This document shows positions 25,912 to 35,105 of a stretch of 64,000 nt of DNA, piece after piece. Position 1 is the stretch's first letter. Each line of letters begins with the position of its first letter. The notes beneath the pieces were generated by a model. It did not search any database, was not told the origin of the DNA, and saw only the letters and a program-made list of their open reading frames with translations. The stretch comes from an uncultured Prevotellaceae bacterium. GTDB lineage: Bacteria > Bacteroidota > Bacteroidia > Bacteroidales > Muribaculaceae. A program made the position numbers and the translations under genes. The stretch spans positions 1 to 64,000 of the forward strand of contig UQLZ01000001.1 in NCBI GenBank assembly GCA_900541935.1. The letters run 5' to 3'.

Positions 25912-27333
25912 ATGAGGAGTTTATTAATAATATTTTCGGTGTTGTTCATTGTGGGGTTTGCTTCGTGCATTGAAGATGATTTCACAACGAGCAGTAGTGA
26001 TGTGCTTGAGTTTTCGACAGATACACTCAGTTTTGATACTGTTTTTACAGGTGAAGTAACAGCGACAAAGCGTTTTTTGGTTTATAACCGTCACAAAAAA
26101 CAATTGAATATAGAGCGCATATCGCTTGCTGGAGCACCTGAAGGGGCAAAATTCTATCTTAATGTTGACGGAAGGAGTGGCGAGGCTTTCCAAGATGTTG
26201 AGGTTCGAGGAGAAGACAGTATTTATGTTTTTGTTGAGGCTCGAGTTGAATCAAATAATGAAGATTTGCCGTTTGATGTATTTGATAATCTGAATTTTGT
26301 TACAAATGGTGTTGTTCAGACTGTTGTTTTGCGAGCTGCAGGGCAGAATGCTAATACTCTACGCAGCGTTCGCATTACGGAAAATACGACATTCGACGGA
26401 GAGCGTCCGTATAGGATTATGGATAGCGTTATTGTAGAGGAAGGGGCTACTCTGACGATTCCAGCGGGAAAGACTGTATATTTCCATGATAAGGCTTGGC
26501 TGGAAGTGCGTGGAAAACTTATTGCCAAAGGAAGTGTTGATGAAAATATTATTTTCCGTGCAGACCGTCTTGACAAGGTTGCCGGGTCTATCCCCTTTGA
26601 ACTGATGGCAGGCCAATGGGGAGGAATAAGGCTGGCAAAAGAAAGTTTCGGCAATGAGTTTGCCTATGTTTACATGCATGGGTCGTCGTTTGGCTTGGAG
26701 GCTGATTCTTGCGGAGTAACGGATAAGTCAAAGATAAATTTGTTTAATTCAGTACTGCATAATTCATCAGGTTCGGTTTTAAAGGCATCGCATTGTAAAA
26801 TAGATGCTGTTGGCTGTGAGTTTTCAGATTGTAAGAATGGAGTTTTGGATTTAACAGGTGGTACATATACATTTAATAACTGTACTTTTGCCAATTATTA
26901 TCTTTTTGATGCAATAACAAGTCCTATTCTAACACTGTCGTATCTGATGCCTGATGATAAGATTTATTCGAATCCGCTAATGGAGGCAGATTTTAATAAC
27001 TGTGTTGTTTATGGCAATTCTTCAGATATCAGTCATGGGGACCTTTTGGGAAGTAAGGTGAGGTTGCGTAATTGCCTGCTTCGCTCACGTGGAGAGGATG
27101 ACGCTAATTTTATCAACTGTGTATGGGGTGAAGATCCTCTATATTATACAGTTAGAGAAGACTATATCTTTGATTACCGCCTACGCAACGAAAGCCCGGC
27201 AATCGGTAAAGGTTCAATCGGTTTGATGCCGGAGAGTGCGCGATATGATTTTTACGGCAACGACCGCAAGTCAGCGACTGGCCTTGATTTGGGGGCTTAT
27301 GTATGGATTGAGAAGAAAGAAGAAAAGAAATGA
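25912..27333 (+). CDS. right-handed beta-helix lipoprotein
   Basis: A 473-residue predicted lipoprotein. The ATG at 25912 gives MRSLLIIFSVLFIVGFASC with the lipid-modified Cys at 19. The first part (SSDVLEFSTDTLSFDTVFTG) resembles an Ig-like domain of Bacteroidetes surface proteins. From about residue 170 the sequence is a parallel beta-helix with short repeats (VIVEEGATLTIPAGKTVYFH, GVLDLTGGTYTFNNCTFANY). It ends with PAIGKGSIGL and DFYGNDRK...LDLGAYVW, typical of polysaccharide-lyase-like beta-helix proteins. No catalytic residues can be assigned. The stop overlaps the folB start (ATGA). A -7-like TAATTTTG is at 25821-25828. Confidence 0.85.
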   Translation: MRSLLIIFSVLFIVGFASCIEDDFTTSSSDVLEFSTDTLSFDTVFTGEVTATKRFLVYNRHKKQLNIERISLAGAPEGAKFYLNVDGRSGEAFQDVEVRGEDSIYVFVEARVESNNEDLPFDVFDNLNFVTNGVVQTVVLRAAGQNANTLRSVRITENTTFDGERPYRIMDSVIVEEGATLTIPAGKTVYFHDKAWLEVRGKLIAKGSVDENIIFRADRLDKVAGSIPFELMAGQWGGIRLAKESFGNEFAYVYMHGSSFGLEADSCGVTDKSKINLFNSVLHNSSGSVLKASHCKIDAVGCEFSDCKNGVLDLTGGTYTFNNCTFANYYLFDAITSPILTLSYLMPDDKIYSNPLMEADFNNCVVYGNSSDISHGDLLGSKVRLRNCLLRSRGEDDANFINCVWGEDPLYYTVREDYIFDYRLRNESPAIGKGSIGLMPESARYDFYGNDRKSATGLDLGAYVWIEKKEEKK

Positions 27334-27677
27334 ATACGAGAATTTCAATAACGGTGCGCATGCATGCATATCACGGGGTAATGCCGCAGGAGCGTCAGGT
27401 AGGTAATGACTTTGTCGTTGCATTGACTGTTGACTATCCCTTTGAATCTGCAATGAGCAGTGATGCCCTTGAAGATACTCTGAGTTATGCGGATGTATCT
27501 GCTGTTGTTAGTCGAGAGATGGCAGAACCGTCACAATTGCTTGAGCATGTTGCCGGTAGAATAATAGGGTCATTGAAACAAGAGTTTCCCAAAATAACAG
27601 GAGGTAAGATTAGGATAACAAAAGTAAAGCCACCAATAGCGGGAGATGTTGTCGCTGCCGTAGAAGTAGAGTGGTAG
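27330..27677 (+). CDS. folB: dihydroneopterin aldolase
   Basis: A folate-pathway enzyme converting 7,8-dihydroneopterin to 6-hydroxymethyl-dihydropterin. The 115-residue length matches the family. Visible motifs: MHAYHGVMPQERQVGNDF near the N-terminus, DTLSYADVSAVV in the middle, LLEHVAGRIIGSL with the conserved Glu, and KVKPPIAGDVVAAVEV at the C-terminus (the catalytic Lys-Pro region). Translationally coupled to the beta-helix gene by a 4-nt ATGA overlap. Confidence 0.95.
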   Translation: MNTRISITVRMHAYHGVMPQERQVGNDFVVALTVDYPFESAMSSDALEDTLSYADVSAVVSREMAEPSQLLEHVAGRIIGSLKQEFPKITGGKIRITKVKPPIAGDVVAAVEVEW

Positions 27678-27726
27678 TAAATGAACATATAGACACAAAC
27701 AATTGTTTTAGGAAAAAAGATTTGTT

Positions 27727-28077
27727 ATGGTATTTCAATGTGCCATCATCTTCGGATGCTTGGCTTTAGGAGAGTTGGTGGTTTGGCTTACAGGCATCAA
27801 ACTGCCGTCAAGTATTATCGGCATGCTATTGCTGACATTCTTTTTGCGAATGAAGTGGATAAAATTGCGTTGGGTAGAAGGCATATCCAATTTTCTTGTA
27901 AAGAATCTGGGATTCTTCTTTGTTCCGCCTGGAGTTGCGTTGATGCTTTATCTTGACGTCATAAAGGCGCAGTTGCTGCCAATTTTAATAGCATCGGTTG
28001 TCAGTACTGTTATAGTGATAATAGTTACGGGTTGGATTCATCAAGTTGTTAGAAAAATTCAGAATGGAATACATTAA
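27727..28077 (+). CDS. lrgA: LrgA/CidA-family membrane protein
   Basis: A 116-residue protein with four membrane helices; LVVWLTGIKLPSSIIGMLLL and FFFVPPGVALMLYLDVI are typical of LrgA/CidA/YohJ. The family was proposed to act as holin/antiholin-like pores affecting murein hydrolase activity; in other bacteria and chloroplasts LrgAB proteins export pyruvate, glycolate or glycerate. Overlaps lrgB by 14 nt, so the pair is coupled. Confidence 0.93.
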   Translation: MVFQCAIIFGCLALGELVVWLTGIKLPSSIIGMLLLTFFLRMKWIKLRWVEGISNFLVKNLGFFFVPPGVALMLYLDVIKAQLLPILIASVVSTVIVIIVTGWIHQVVRKIQNGIH

Positions 28078-28759
28078 TAATCCCTATTTTCTACTTGCAT
28101 TGACATTTTGTGTTTTTGCGGTAGCACAGATATATCAGAAAAAGTTGAATAGTAGTCTGTTTAATCCTATTTTGATAACGATTTCTCTGATAATTATCTT
28201 TCTGCTTGTTTTCGATATTCCCTTTGAAACGTATCAGCAGAGTGGCCAGTATATAGACTTTTGGTTGAAGCCAGCAGTGGTTGCGTTGGGAGTTCCATTA
28301 TATAAGCAGTTATCAACAATAAAGAAGCAGTTGCTGCCCATATTGCTGTCTGCTTTAGGCGGTTGTGTGTCAGGAGTTATATCAGTAGTCTTTGTCGCCG
28401 AGATGTGTGGTGCATCACGCGAGATAGTTATGTCGCTTGCAGCCAAATCAGTAACTACTCCGATTGCAATGGAGGTAACAGAGTCACTTGGAGGTATTCC
28501 GTCGCTGACAGCAGCGGTAGTTGTTGCCGTTGGAATCTTTGGAGGGATGACAGGATTCACAGTAATGCGTTATTCACATGTTGATAGCCCTATCGCACAA
28601 GGATTGTCATTAGGCGCGGCAGCACATGCAGTGGGCACATCACGAGCAATTGGAGTTAGTGACCGTTATGGAGCCTTTGCCAGCCTTGGTTTGACTCTGA
28701 ATGGAATTTTTACGGCACTTCTTACTCCAACAATCTTGAGGTTAATGGGATATTTTTAG
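28064..28759 (+). CDS. lrgB: LrgB-family membrane protein
   Basis: A 231-residue polytopic protein, partner of LrgA. The ATG at 28064 (MEYINNPYFLLALTF) is preferred to an earlier TTG. The motif AAKSVTTPIAMEVTESLGGI and the GAAAHAVGTSRAIG segment near the C-terminus are diagnostic of LrgB/CidB/YohK. Six or more membrane helices. It probably forms a metabolite exporter or holin-like complex with LrgA; which one applies here is unknown. Confidence 0.94.
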   Translation: MEYINNPYFLLALTFCVFAVAQIYQKKLNSSLFNPILITISLIIIFLLVFDIPFETYQQSGQYIDFWLKPAVVALGVPLYKQLSTIKKQLLPILLSALGGCVSGVISVVFVAEMCGASREIVMSLAAKSVTTPIAMEVTESLGGIPSLTAAVVVAVGIFGGMTGFTVMRYSHVDSPIAQGLSLGAAAHAVGTSRAIGVSDRYGAFASLGLTLNGIFTALLTPTILRLMGYF

Positions 28760-28819
28760 TGCTAAAAATTTGATATTATATATATTTTGCTCATTTTTGC
28801 AATAATAAAAATTACTGAT

Positions 28820-29641
28820 ATGAAAAACTATTTGTTACTGATAGCATTTTTGTCCGTATTGTTAGTTTCATGCGGCAAGGAAGAAAAAAAGGTTGATAAT
28901 TCTACAAAGTCTGTCTTTGAAACAATTAGCGAGCGTCACTGCTTTAAAATTAATTTTGCTGACTCAACTTATTATGAGGGACTTGACAGAGAACCTTATT
29001 CAGAAATAAAGATGCAAATCCTTTGGCCTGAAATGCTTTTGGGCAAGACTCCAGAGCCATTGCAGAAGGAAATACTTGCAATGGCGTTCAGTGATACGAT
29101 TTCTAATGTTGCCAGTGGAATAAAGAGTGTTTTGTCAGCACCTATATTCTATGAGGATATTGATGGCGTTACACAGACAGAGGTTGATTCTATTCCGCAG
29201 GATTTTTCATCATATCTGTTTGTAGAAGTTGCACCTGTACACATGGACAATAAGGTTATTTCATACGAAGTAAACACCTCTTCTTATGTTATGGGAGCCG
29301 CTCACGGTATGTATTCATCACAATATACAAGTTATGATCTAATTAATGGCAAGGTTATAGAGTTGTCAGATTTATTTGTTGACAAGAATAAGTTGTTACC
29401 CATTATTAAAGGACAGATAGAAGAGCAATATGGAGCAAAGGACAATTGCATAGATTATGACAAGGTGGAAGTTTCTGACAATTTCTATATTGATGGAAAT
29501 GTTCTGGTTTTCTGTTATAATCCATACGATATTGCATGCTATGCGCAAGGAATTGTAAAAGCAGAGGTCCCATTTTTTAATTTGCTTGGTGCGAATAATA
29601 TAACAGCATATGGACAGAAGTTGCTGTCATTATGTGAGTAG
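28820..29641 (+). CDS. DUF3298/RsiV-like lipoprotein
   Basis: A 273-residue predicted lipoprotein from the ATG at 28820 (MKNYLLLIAFLSVLLVSC, Cys18). The C-terminal part contains the DUF3298 pattern: GAAHGMYSSQYTSYDLINGK, VIELSDLF and, towards the end, the VLVFCYNPYDIACYAQG segment in which the chain packs as in the RsiV extracellular domain that binds lysozyme in Bacillus. The N-terminal half (FETISERHCFKINFADSTYY) is a DUF4163-like domain. No anti-sigma helix is present, so it is not RsiV itself. Followed after 6 nt by the LTA-synthase-like gene. Function unknown, probably envelope. Confidence 0.75.
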   Translation: MKNYLLLIAFLSVLLVSCGKEEKKVDNSTKSVFETISERHCFKINFADSTYYEGLDREPYSEIKMQILWPEMLLGKTPEPLQKEILAMAFSDTISNVASGIKSVLSAPIFYEDIDGVTQTEVDSIPQDFSSYLFVEVAPVHMDNKVISYEVNTSSYVMGAAHGMYSSQYTSYDLINGKVIELSDLFVDKNKLLPIIKGQIEEQYGAKDNCIDYDKVEVSDNFYIDGNVLVFCYNPYDIACYAQGIVKAEVPFFNLLGANNITAYGQKLLSLCE

Positions 29642-29647
29642 TTTCTG

Positions 29648-31432
29648 ATGTTTTATAAGGACAAAATAAGTATATTAGAGCGAAGTTTTCGCGAAAATTA
29701 TCTCTTGGTCGGAGTATTCTTGTGCTTCCTTTGGGGAGTAGAGATGCTCCGGCTTCCAGTTTATGGTGCAACATTTATAACGTTGCTAGCGTGTGCTCCT
29801 GGAAGTTATGATTTTGTTGATACCCTTGCCGGTCTGGCAGTTGTCGTTGCCGATGCGTTAGTTCTTTCATTGCCGGCTCTTTTTATTGTCAAGCACAAGT
29901 GGATTTTGTTTGTGTTGATAGGCTTGTTTGATATTTTTTGCGTCGTTCAGCGGCTTTATGCGGCTGTGTATATGGACTTGATGCCTTTTTCGCATCTGCT
30001 ACTTTTTGACAATGTCAATACAGTGCTGATTGATAGTGCAGTAGGCTTGCTTTCGATAAAAGATTTGCTTGTGTTTATCCCTTTGTTAGCCCTTATTGCA
30101 GTTGATTGGAAGTTAAAGGGTGGAAAACGGTACGGAAAAAAGCCTGTAATCCTCTCTATTGCAGTCGCTTTTGTTGGGTATTTCCTTGCAGGAGTAAATA
30201 ATGTTTTAGCCATAAGTAATGATGATTATTCATTATTACAGCCATATACAACAGTTTATAAGACTCGTGGATATGTTTGTGACAATGGCTTGGTGCCTTA
30301 TGCTTTATTTTCGTTTGTTAATGCCGTTCTTCCAGAAAATTTGTCGGAAGAGGAATTAGCAGAGGTTGACAAATTTATTTCAGAGATTCCGAAATATCGT
30401 GACAATACTTATTCACAAGGGGAAAAGAATTTGATAATCGTTGTTGTAGAATCGATGAATTCCTGGCTTTTCAACAGGGAGGTTAATGGAGTGCGTATAA
30501 TGCCGCATCTTGACAGTCTAATGCGTTGTGAAGGCACAATTTCCGCGCTTAAGGTGTTTCCACAAGTCAAGGACGGACGCTCAAGTGACGGGCATTTTAT
30601 CATCAATACAGGGCTATTGCCTCTCAGCTCTGGATCTGTTGCAACTTCGTATTGCCATCCATATCCGTCGTTGGCGAAAGCGCTGAAGTCAAAAGGATAT
30701 GCTTCTTTTAATATGGTTTGTGATGACCGCTTAGCGTGGAATCAGGAAAAACTAAGTTATGCTCTTGGGTTTGATACTATTTATGACAGCACTATTGGCG
30801 GAAAAAGGCTTGATGCAATTTCAGATGGCGAAATGCTTGGAAATGCTGTGCAAAAGTTAAAGGCAATGCCTCAACCGTTTTTTGCACAGTTGGTAACAAT
30901 TTCTACTCACCAGCCAGGGTACAAGACGGAAAAGCCAACAGCCCTTTCTGAGTATAAGATTCAGACAGACCGAGTTATAAATGCTCTTGAAAATTTTCAC
31001 ACACTTGATAGTCAGTTGTGGAATTTTGTAGAAGAATTAAAGATTAACGGGCTTTATGATAATTCTATAATAATCATTGTTTCAGACCATAATGATGTCA
31101 ATTATAATGAATTTGCAGGCATTCCTGAGCATGTTCCGGAAGATACTTATTGCTCGTTTATTGCTTTGAATACTAATTTAAGCAAGTCGCTTGAGAATGT
31201 GTATGGGCAGGTAGATATTTATCCTACACTTCTTGATCTTATGGGTCTCAATGATTATTGCTGGAAAGGTTTGGGCTACAGTATGCTTAGGGAAGTGCAG
31301 CCTAATGTTGCGGCTTATTGTGACGGAACGTTTGCCGGAGATTCCCAATCTCCATTTGTGGAGCGATGTAAGCGAGCATGGGATATTTCTTCAATGATAA
31401 TCAAGGGGAATGTAATCCCAGCAGGTTGTTAG
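29648..31432 (+). CDS. LTA-synthase-like membrane phosphotransferase (alkaline phosphatase superfamily)
   Basis: A 594-residue protein with five N-terminal membrane helices (about 20-190) and a periplasmic sulfatase/LtaS-type catalytic domain (about 260-570). The metal-site glutamate is E268 in IIVVVESMNS. GRSSDG at 310-315 aligns with the GKTSD nucleophile motif of LtaS, putting Ser312 where LtaS has its catalytic Thr. Further metal ligands appear in VSDHND, and DIYPTLLDLMGL closes the domain. Such enzymes transfer phosphoglycerol or phosphoethanolamine onto envelope glycans or lipids; Bacteroidales make no classical LTA, so the acceptor is open. Confidence 0.85.
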   Translation: MFYKDKISILERSFRENYLLVGVFLCFLWGVEMLRLPVYGATFITLLACAPGSYDFVDTLAGLAVVVADALVLSLPALFIVKHKWILFVLIGLFDIFCVVQRLYAAVYMDLMPFSHLLLFDNVNTVLIDSAVGLLSIKDLLVFIPLLALIAVDWKLKGGKRYGKKPVILSIAVAFVGYFLAGVNNVLAISNDDYSLLQPYTTVYKTRGYVCDNGLVPYALFSFVNAVLPENLSEEELAEVDKFISEIPKYRDNTYSQGEKNLIIVVVESMNSWLFNREVNGVRIMPHLDSLMRCEGTISALKVFPQVKDGRSSDGHFIINTGLLPLSSGSVATSYCHPYPSLAKALKSKGYASFNMVCDDRLAWNQEKLSYALGFDTIYDSTIGGKRLDAISDGEMLGNAVQKLKAMPQPFFAQLVTISTHQPGYKTEKPTALSEYKIQTDRVINALENFHTLDSQLWNFVEELKINGLYDNSIIIIVSDHNDVNYNEFAGIPEHVPEDTYCSFIALNTNLSKSLENVYGQVDIYPTLLDLMGLNDYCWKGLGYSMLREVQPNVAAYCDGTFAGDSQSPFVERCKRAWDISSMIIKGNVIPAGC

Positions 31433-31685
31433 TGCTATATTAGCATTTTTTACAAAGTCTAAGGCTTGTTCTATTTTTTTGATAATACATTGTAATTTAG
31501 GGGGATTATAATTTATTGTTTGCAGAATTCGGTAATTTGGCATTTTTGTTTTGATGATTTTGTGGGAATGAGTTTCCGTTATATCTGGATTTTGCATTTT
31601 ATCAATTATAACGCATCTAAAAGGGGTTGCATCAAAAATTAAATTTGACACAACCCCTCTCGGTTATTAAAAGTTTTGCAAATTC
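31433..31685. other. intergenic region between convergent genes
   Basis: 253 nt between the LTA-synthase-like gene and the PII-like gene. Apart from the dispersed repeat at 31592-31658, nothing but AT-rich sequence is seen. Confidence 0.6.
31592..31658 (-). repeat. dispersed terminator-type repeat, copy 2
   Basis: Same layout as 8961-9030: a hairpin (AGGGGTTG..TC / GA..CAACCCCT arms) with T-tract on the minus strand, then the tail GCGTTATAATTGAT and AAATGCAA. It lies 28 nt after the end of the PII-like gene and probably terminates the efflux operon. Confidence 0.75.
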
Positions 31686-31979
31686 TTATATTGCTTGTTC
31701 TATGTTCCAGACGAATGCTCTAAGTCCGAGTTGTGGGCTTTGCTCGTCGAGTTTCTTCAGTTCTCCGAGAAGCGGTTTCACCTTTTCATCGTCAACAACA
31801 GTAATGTATGCACTGTTAAGCGTAGGCCATGCGTGTGACCCCAAGTGCGGTTCTCCTGTTTTGCTTCCAGCACCGATAAGTGTGTCCCAACCTGTGTAAC
31901 CTTTGATATTCAGGTGCATAAATATGGTGTTAATATCCTCAAGGTGAGCCTGATTGAATGAAATGAGTATTGCTTTCAT
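31686..31979 (-). CDS. PII-like small protein at the end of the RND operon
   Basis: A 97-residue cytoplasmic protein with an alternating beta-alpha-beta pattern of PII/CutA-like ferredoxin folds: MKAILISFNQAHLEDINTIF, then a loop rich in Gly (LIGAGSKTGEPHLGSHAWP) where PII proteins have their T-loop, then NSAYITVVDDEKVKPLLGEL and GLRAFVWNIEQAI. It starts 1 nt after the stop of the RND pump gene, so it is co-translated with the pump. Homologues linked to efflux operons are common in Bacteroidales. It may sense a metal or nucleotide and regulate the transporter (inference). Confidence 0.75.
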   Translation of the reverse strand: MKAILISFNQAHLEDINTIFMHLNIKGYTGWDTLIGAGSKTGEPHLGSHAWPTLNSAYITVVDDEKVKPLLGELKKLDEQSPQLGLRAFVWNIEQAI

Positions 31980-31980
31980 C

Positions 31981-34900
31981 TTAATTTTCGTTTTGCAATT
32001 TTTTCAATTCTTTTTTTCTTTTTCTTCTGATGCCGTTAGCGGCAAAAGCGCCATAAAGAGTAGGAATTATAATAAGAGTAATTAAAGTTGAGAATGAAAG
32101 ACCGAACGCCACTGACATACCAAGCGGTTTCCACATCTCAGAACCTTCACCAGCACCCATTGCCATAGGCACCATACCGAAAACAGTAGTAAGGGTTGTC
32201 ATAAGGATTGGGCGAAGACGAGATTTTCCAGATGTAACGACTGCATGAGTCAGACCAAGGCCTCTTTCACGACAAAGCATAATGTAGTCGATAAGCACGA
32301 TACCATTGTTAACCACAATACCAACAAGCATTAGAACGCCGAGAATTGCCATGACACTCATTGGAGTTCCAGTTACAAATAGACCGATAAGCACACCTGT
32401 CACTGCAAATGGAATTGAGAACATGATTACGAATGGATATGTAAGAGACTCAAATTGAGAAGCCATGATAATGAATACCATAATTATAATCAATAACAAC
32501 AGGATACCCATGTCGAAGAAAGTGTCAGACTGGTCTTCGAAAGTACCGCCATATTGCCAAGAGAAACCAGTAGGAGCAGGATTGTCTGCAAGAATCTTAT
32601 TAGCGGCAGTTATAACGTCACTCATAGCGAATCCGTGGGCTACAATACATTTAACGGTAATAAGTCTTTGTCTGTCCTTACGTTCGATAGTAGGAGGCGT
32701 TTCAGATTCAACAACCTGTCCGAGGTCACGAATTTTGATACCTTTCCCTGCTGCGTTGTAGATTGTTATGTTCTCAATATCTTCAACAGTTTCTCTAAAT
32801 TGGCGGTCATATCTAACGCGAATGTCGTATTCCTCACCGTCTTCACGGAAATAAGAAGAAACATTACCATTGATTCTGTTTCTAAGGAATGCGGCTGCTG
32901 TTGACATGTTCAAGCCGTTTAGAGCAAGTTTCTCGCGGTCAAAGTCCACTCGGTATTCAGGAGTGTATTCGTCGCGGCTGATGTTGACTTGAGAGCACCC
33001 TTCGTATTTTTTCATTGCGTCGGCAATTAGAGCGGCGTATTTGTCACCTTCATTAAAGTCGTAACCATATATTTCAATGTCAACAGCGGCTTCACCACCG
33101 ATACCGCCACCGCCACCACCGGCAGAAACGTTGAAAGTTCTGATTTCTGGGTATTGCTCAAGGTCAAGACGCATTTCATCACAAATCTGGTTTAGTGATT
33201 TCTCTCGTTTTGAAGAGGTTGTTGTCTTGATATTGAAAGAAAGGATATTGTTACCATTATCCTGCAAGTTGCCGAATACGTTATCCTCACCTGCTTGACC
33301 TTCCTGGAAATTGATATTCAGTATTTCCGGGTATTTTTCCTTGAATTGCTTAACAATTCGGAAACCCAGGTCACGTGTAATTTCCTGTCTCGTTCCTGTA
33401 GGGAGATTTATTTTAACAGAAATTCTCGCATTATCTTGTGAAGGGAAGAATTCAGTCTTAATGAATGGCATAAGAATGAATAGGGAGCCTACAAATAGTG
33501 CCAGCATCGATGTAATTGTTGTTTTCCTGTGTTTAATACACCAGTGTAACAATTTTCCGTATGCAACAGTCATACCTTTTAGGAATTTGTCGAAAGGAAC
33601 AAATATAATTTTCTGGAAGGTGTTTTGCTTAGTGCTTAGTTTTAGCATAAGAGCACAAAGTGTAGGAGTCAAAGTGATAGCACCAATTGTTGATACAGTC
33701 AAGATAATTGTTACCATCCAACCTAACTGTCGGAACATAATGCCTGTAATGCCTTCCACCATAGTTAATGGGAGGAATACAGCAATAGTTGTTAAAGTTG
33801 AGGCAATAACCGAAATGGCAACTTCGTTAGTCGCAAACATGGCAGCCTGGCGGGGGCGACTACCTCTTTCGATGTGAGTTGTGATATTTTCAAGTACCAC
33901 AATTGCATTATCGACAACCATACCAATTGCAATAGACAATGCACTCATTGAAATAATGTTCAGGGTATTGCCCGTTGCGAGAAGATAAATCAAAGCGGCA
34001 AGCAAAGAAATAGGAATTGTCAGTACGACAACGAATGTTGCTCTCCATCTTCCAAGGAACATCAAAACAACGAAACTTACAATTAAAAGAGTTGTTAAGA
34101 TGGTGTCTTGCAAAGAGTTGATTGTCAAAATGATATTTTCTGATGTGTCAACAATAGGAGTAATCTTGATGTCAGAAGGCAATGTTTTCTCAATTTCTGC
34201 AAGTTTTTTGTTGACTGCTTTTACGATGTTAACAGAGTTTGCGCCTGATTGCTTCTGGATGACAAGCATACCACCTCTCTCACCATTAGTGAAAGATTCT
34301 TGCATTCTTTCTTGAGCACCGTCGAAAACTCTTGCAACGTCGCGAAGATATACAGGAACTCCATTTGATGTTCCAACAACAAGGTCAAGAAGTTCGTTTG
34401 TATTTTTAAATTCCTTTTGTACTCTTAAAGAATATACATTAGAGCCAACGTCGAAAGAGCCGGCAGGTATGTTTTTGTTTTCAGCACTGATAACGGAACC
34501 TATATTCTCGATTGTTATACCGTATGCTTCCAGTTTCAGCGGGTCACAGTAAACTTGAATTTCACGTTCTGGCAATCCGGCAATTGATACTGTACCAACA
34601 CCGGAAACTCGTGCGAGAGGAGTTGCAACCTGGTCGTCAAGTATTTTGTAAAGGCCAGAGAATGACTCTTTTGCAGTTACTGAAAGCATCAAAATAGGGA
34701 TATCTTCAGTACCGAACTTGAAAAGGATTGGAGTACTTGCACCGTCAGGGAGTGTTGTTGCCCTATCGAGTTTGTCGCGAACGTCGTTTGTCGCAACGTC
34801 AATGTCTGTACCGTACTCGAATTGAAGAGTTACGATTGAAATACCCTCGCGAGATTTAGAAGTAACGTGCTTTAGGTCAGAAACACCATTAAGAACGTTT

Positions 34901-35103
34901 TCAAGAGGACGTGTGATATTCGTTTCAATGTCTTCCGCACTTGCACCGGAATAAGAGGTCATAACCATAATGTTGTTGGTTTCTATTTCCGGTAGAAGGT
35001 CTATTGAAAGACGAGTTAGAGAGAATAGGCCGAATATGGCTATCCCGAGGAATATCAATATTGTTGTGATCGGTCGCTTGACCGCTGCTTGATATATGCT
35101 CAT
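31981..35103 (-). CDS. RND-family efflux pump inner-membrane transporter
   Basis: A 1040-residue HAE1/AcrB-type proton-driven exporter. It has the N-terminal helix MSIYQAAVKRPITTILIFLG, two large periplasmic domains, and twelve membrane helices. The proton-relay stretch near residue 405 reads SIAIGMVVDNAIVVLEN, with one Asp where AcrB has two (VDN rather than VDD), which is common in Bacteroidetes pumps. Glycine-rich SAGGGGGGIGGE lies in the second periplasmic domain. Operon: outer-membrane factor, adaptor, pump (2-nt gap), PII-like protein. Substrates (drugs, bile salts, metals) cannot be inferred. Confidence 0.95.
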   Translation of the reverse strand: MSIYQAAVKRPITTILIFLGIAIFGLFSLTRLSIDLLPEIETNNIMVMTSYSGASAEDIETNITRPLENVLNGVSDLKHVTSKSREGISIVTLQFEYGTDIDVATNDVRDKLDRATTLPDGASTPILFKFGTEDIPILMLSVTAKESFSGLYKILDDQVATPLARVSGVGTVSIAGLPEREIQVYCDPLKLEAYGITIENIGSVISAENKNIPAGSFDVGSNVYSLRVQKEFKNTNELLDLVVGTSNGVPVYLRDVARVFDGAQERMQESFTNGERGGMLVIQKQSGANSVNIVKAVNKKLAEIEKTLPSDIKITPIVDTSENIILTINSLQDTILTTLLIVSFVVLMFLGRWRATFVVVLTIPISLLAALIYLLATGNTLNIISMSALSIAIGMVVDNAIVVLENITTHIERGSRPRQAAMFATNEVAISVIASTLTTIAVFLPLTMVEGITGIMFRQLGWMVTIILTVSTIGAITLTPTLCALMLKLSTKQNTFQKIIFVPFDKFLKGMTVAYGKLLHWCIKHRKTTITSMLALFVGSLFILMPFIKTEFFPSQDNARISVKINLPTGTRQEITRDLGFRIVKQFKEKYPEILNINFQEGQAGEDNVFGNLQDNGNNILSFNIKTTTSSKREKSLNQICDEMRLDLEQYPEIRTFNVSAGGGGGGIGGEAAVDIEIYGYDFNEGDKYAALIADAMKKYEGCSQVNISRDEYTPEYRVDFDREKLALNGLNMSTAAAFLRNRINGNVSSYFREDGEEYDIRVRYDRQFRETVEDIENITIYNAAGKGIKIRDLGQVVESETPPTIERKDRQRLITVKCIVAHGFAMSDVITAANKILADNPAPTGFSWQYGGTFEDQSDTFFDMGILLLLIIIMVFIIMASQFESLTYPFVIMFSIPFAVTGVLIGLFVTGTPMSVMAILGVLMLVGIVVNNGIVLIDYIMLCRERGLGLTHAVVTSGKSRLRPILMTTLTTVFGMVPMAMGAGEGSEMWKPLGMSVAFGLSFSTLITLIIIPTLYGAFAANGIRRKRKKELKKLQNEN

Positions 35104-35105
35104 TT

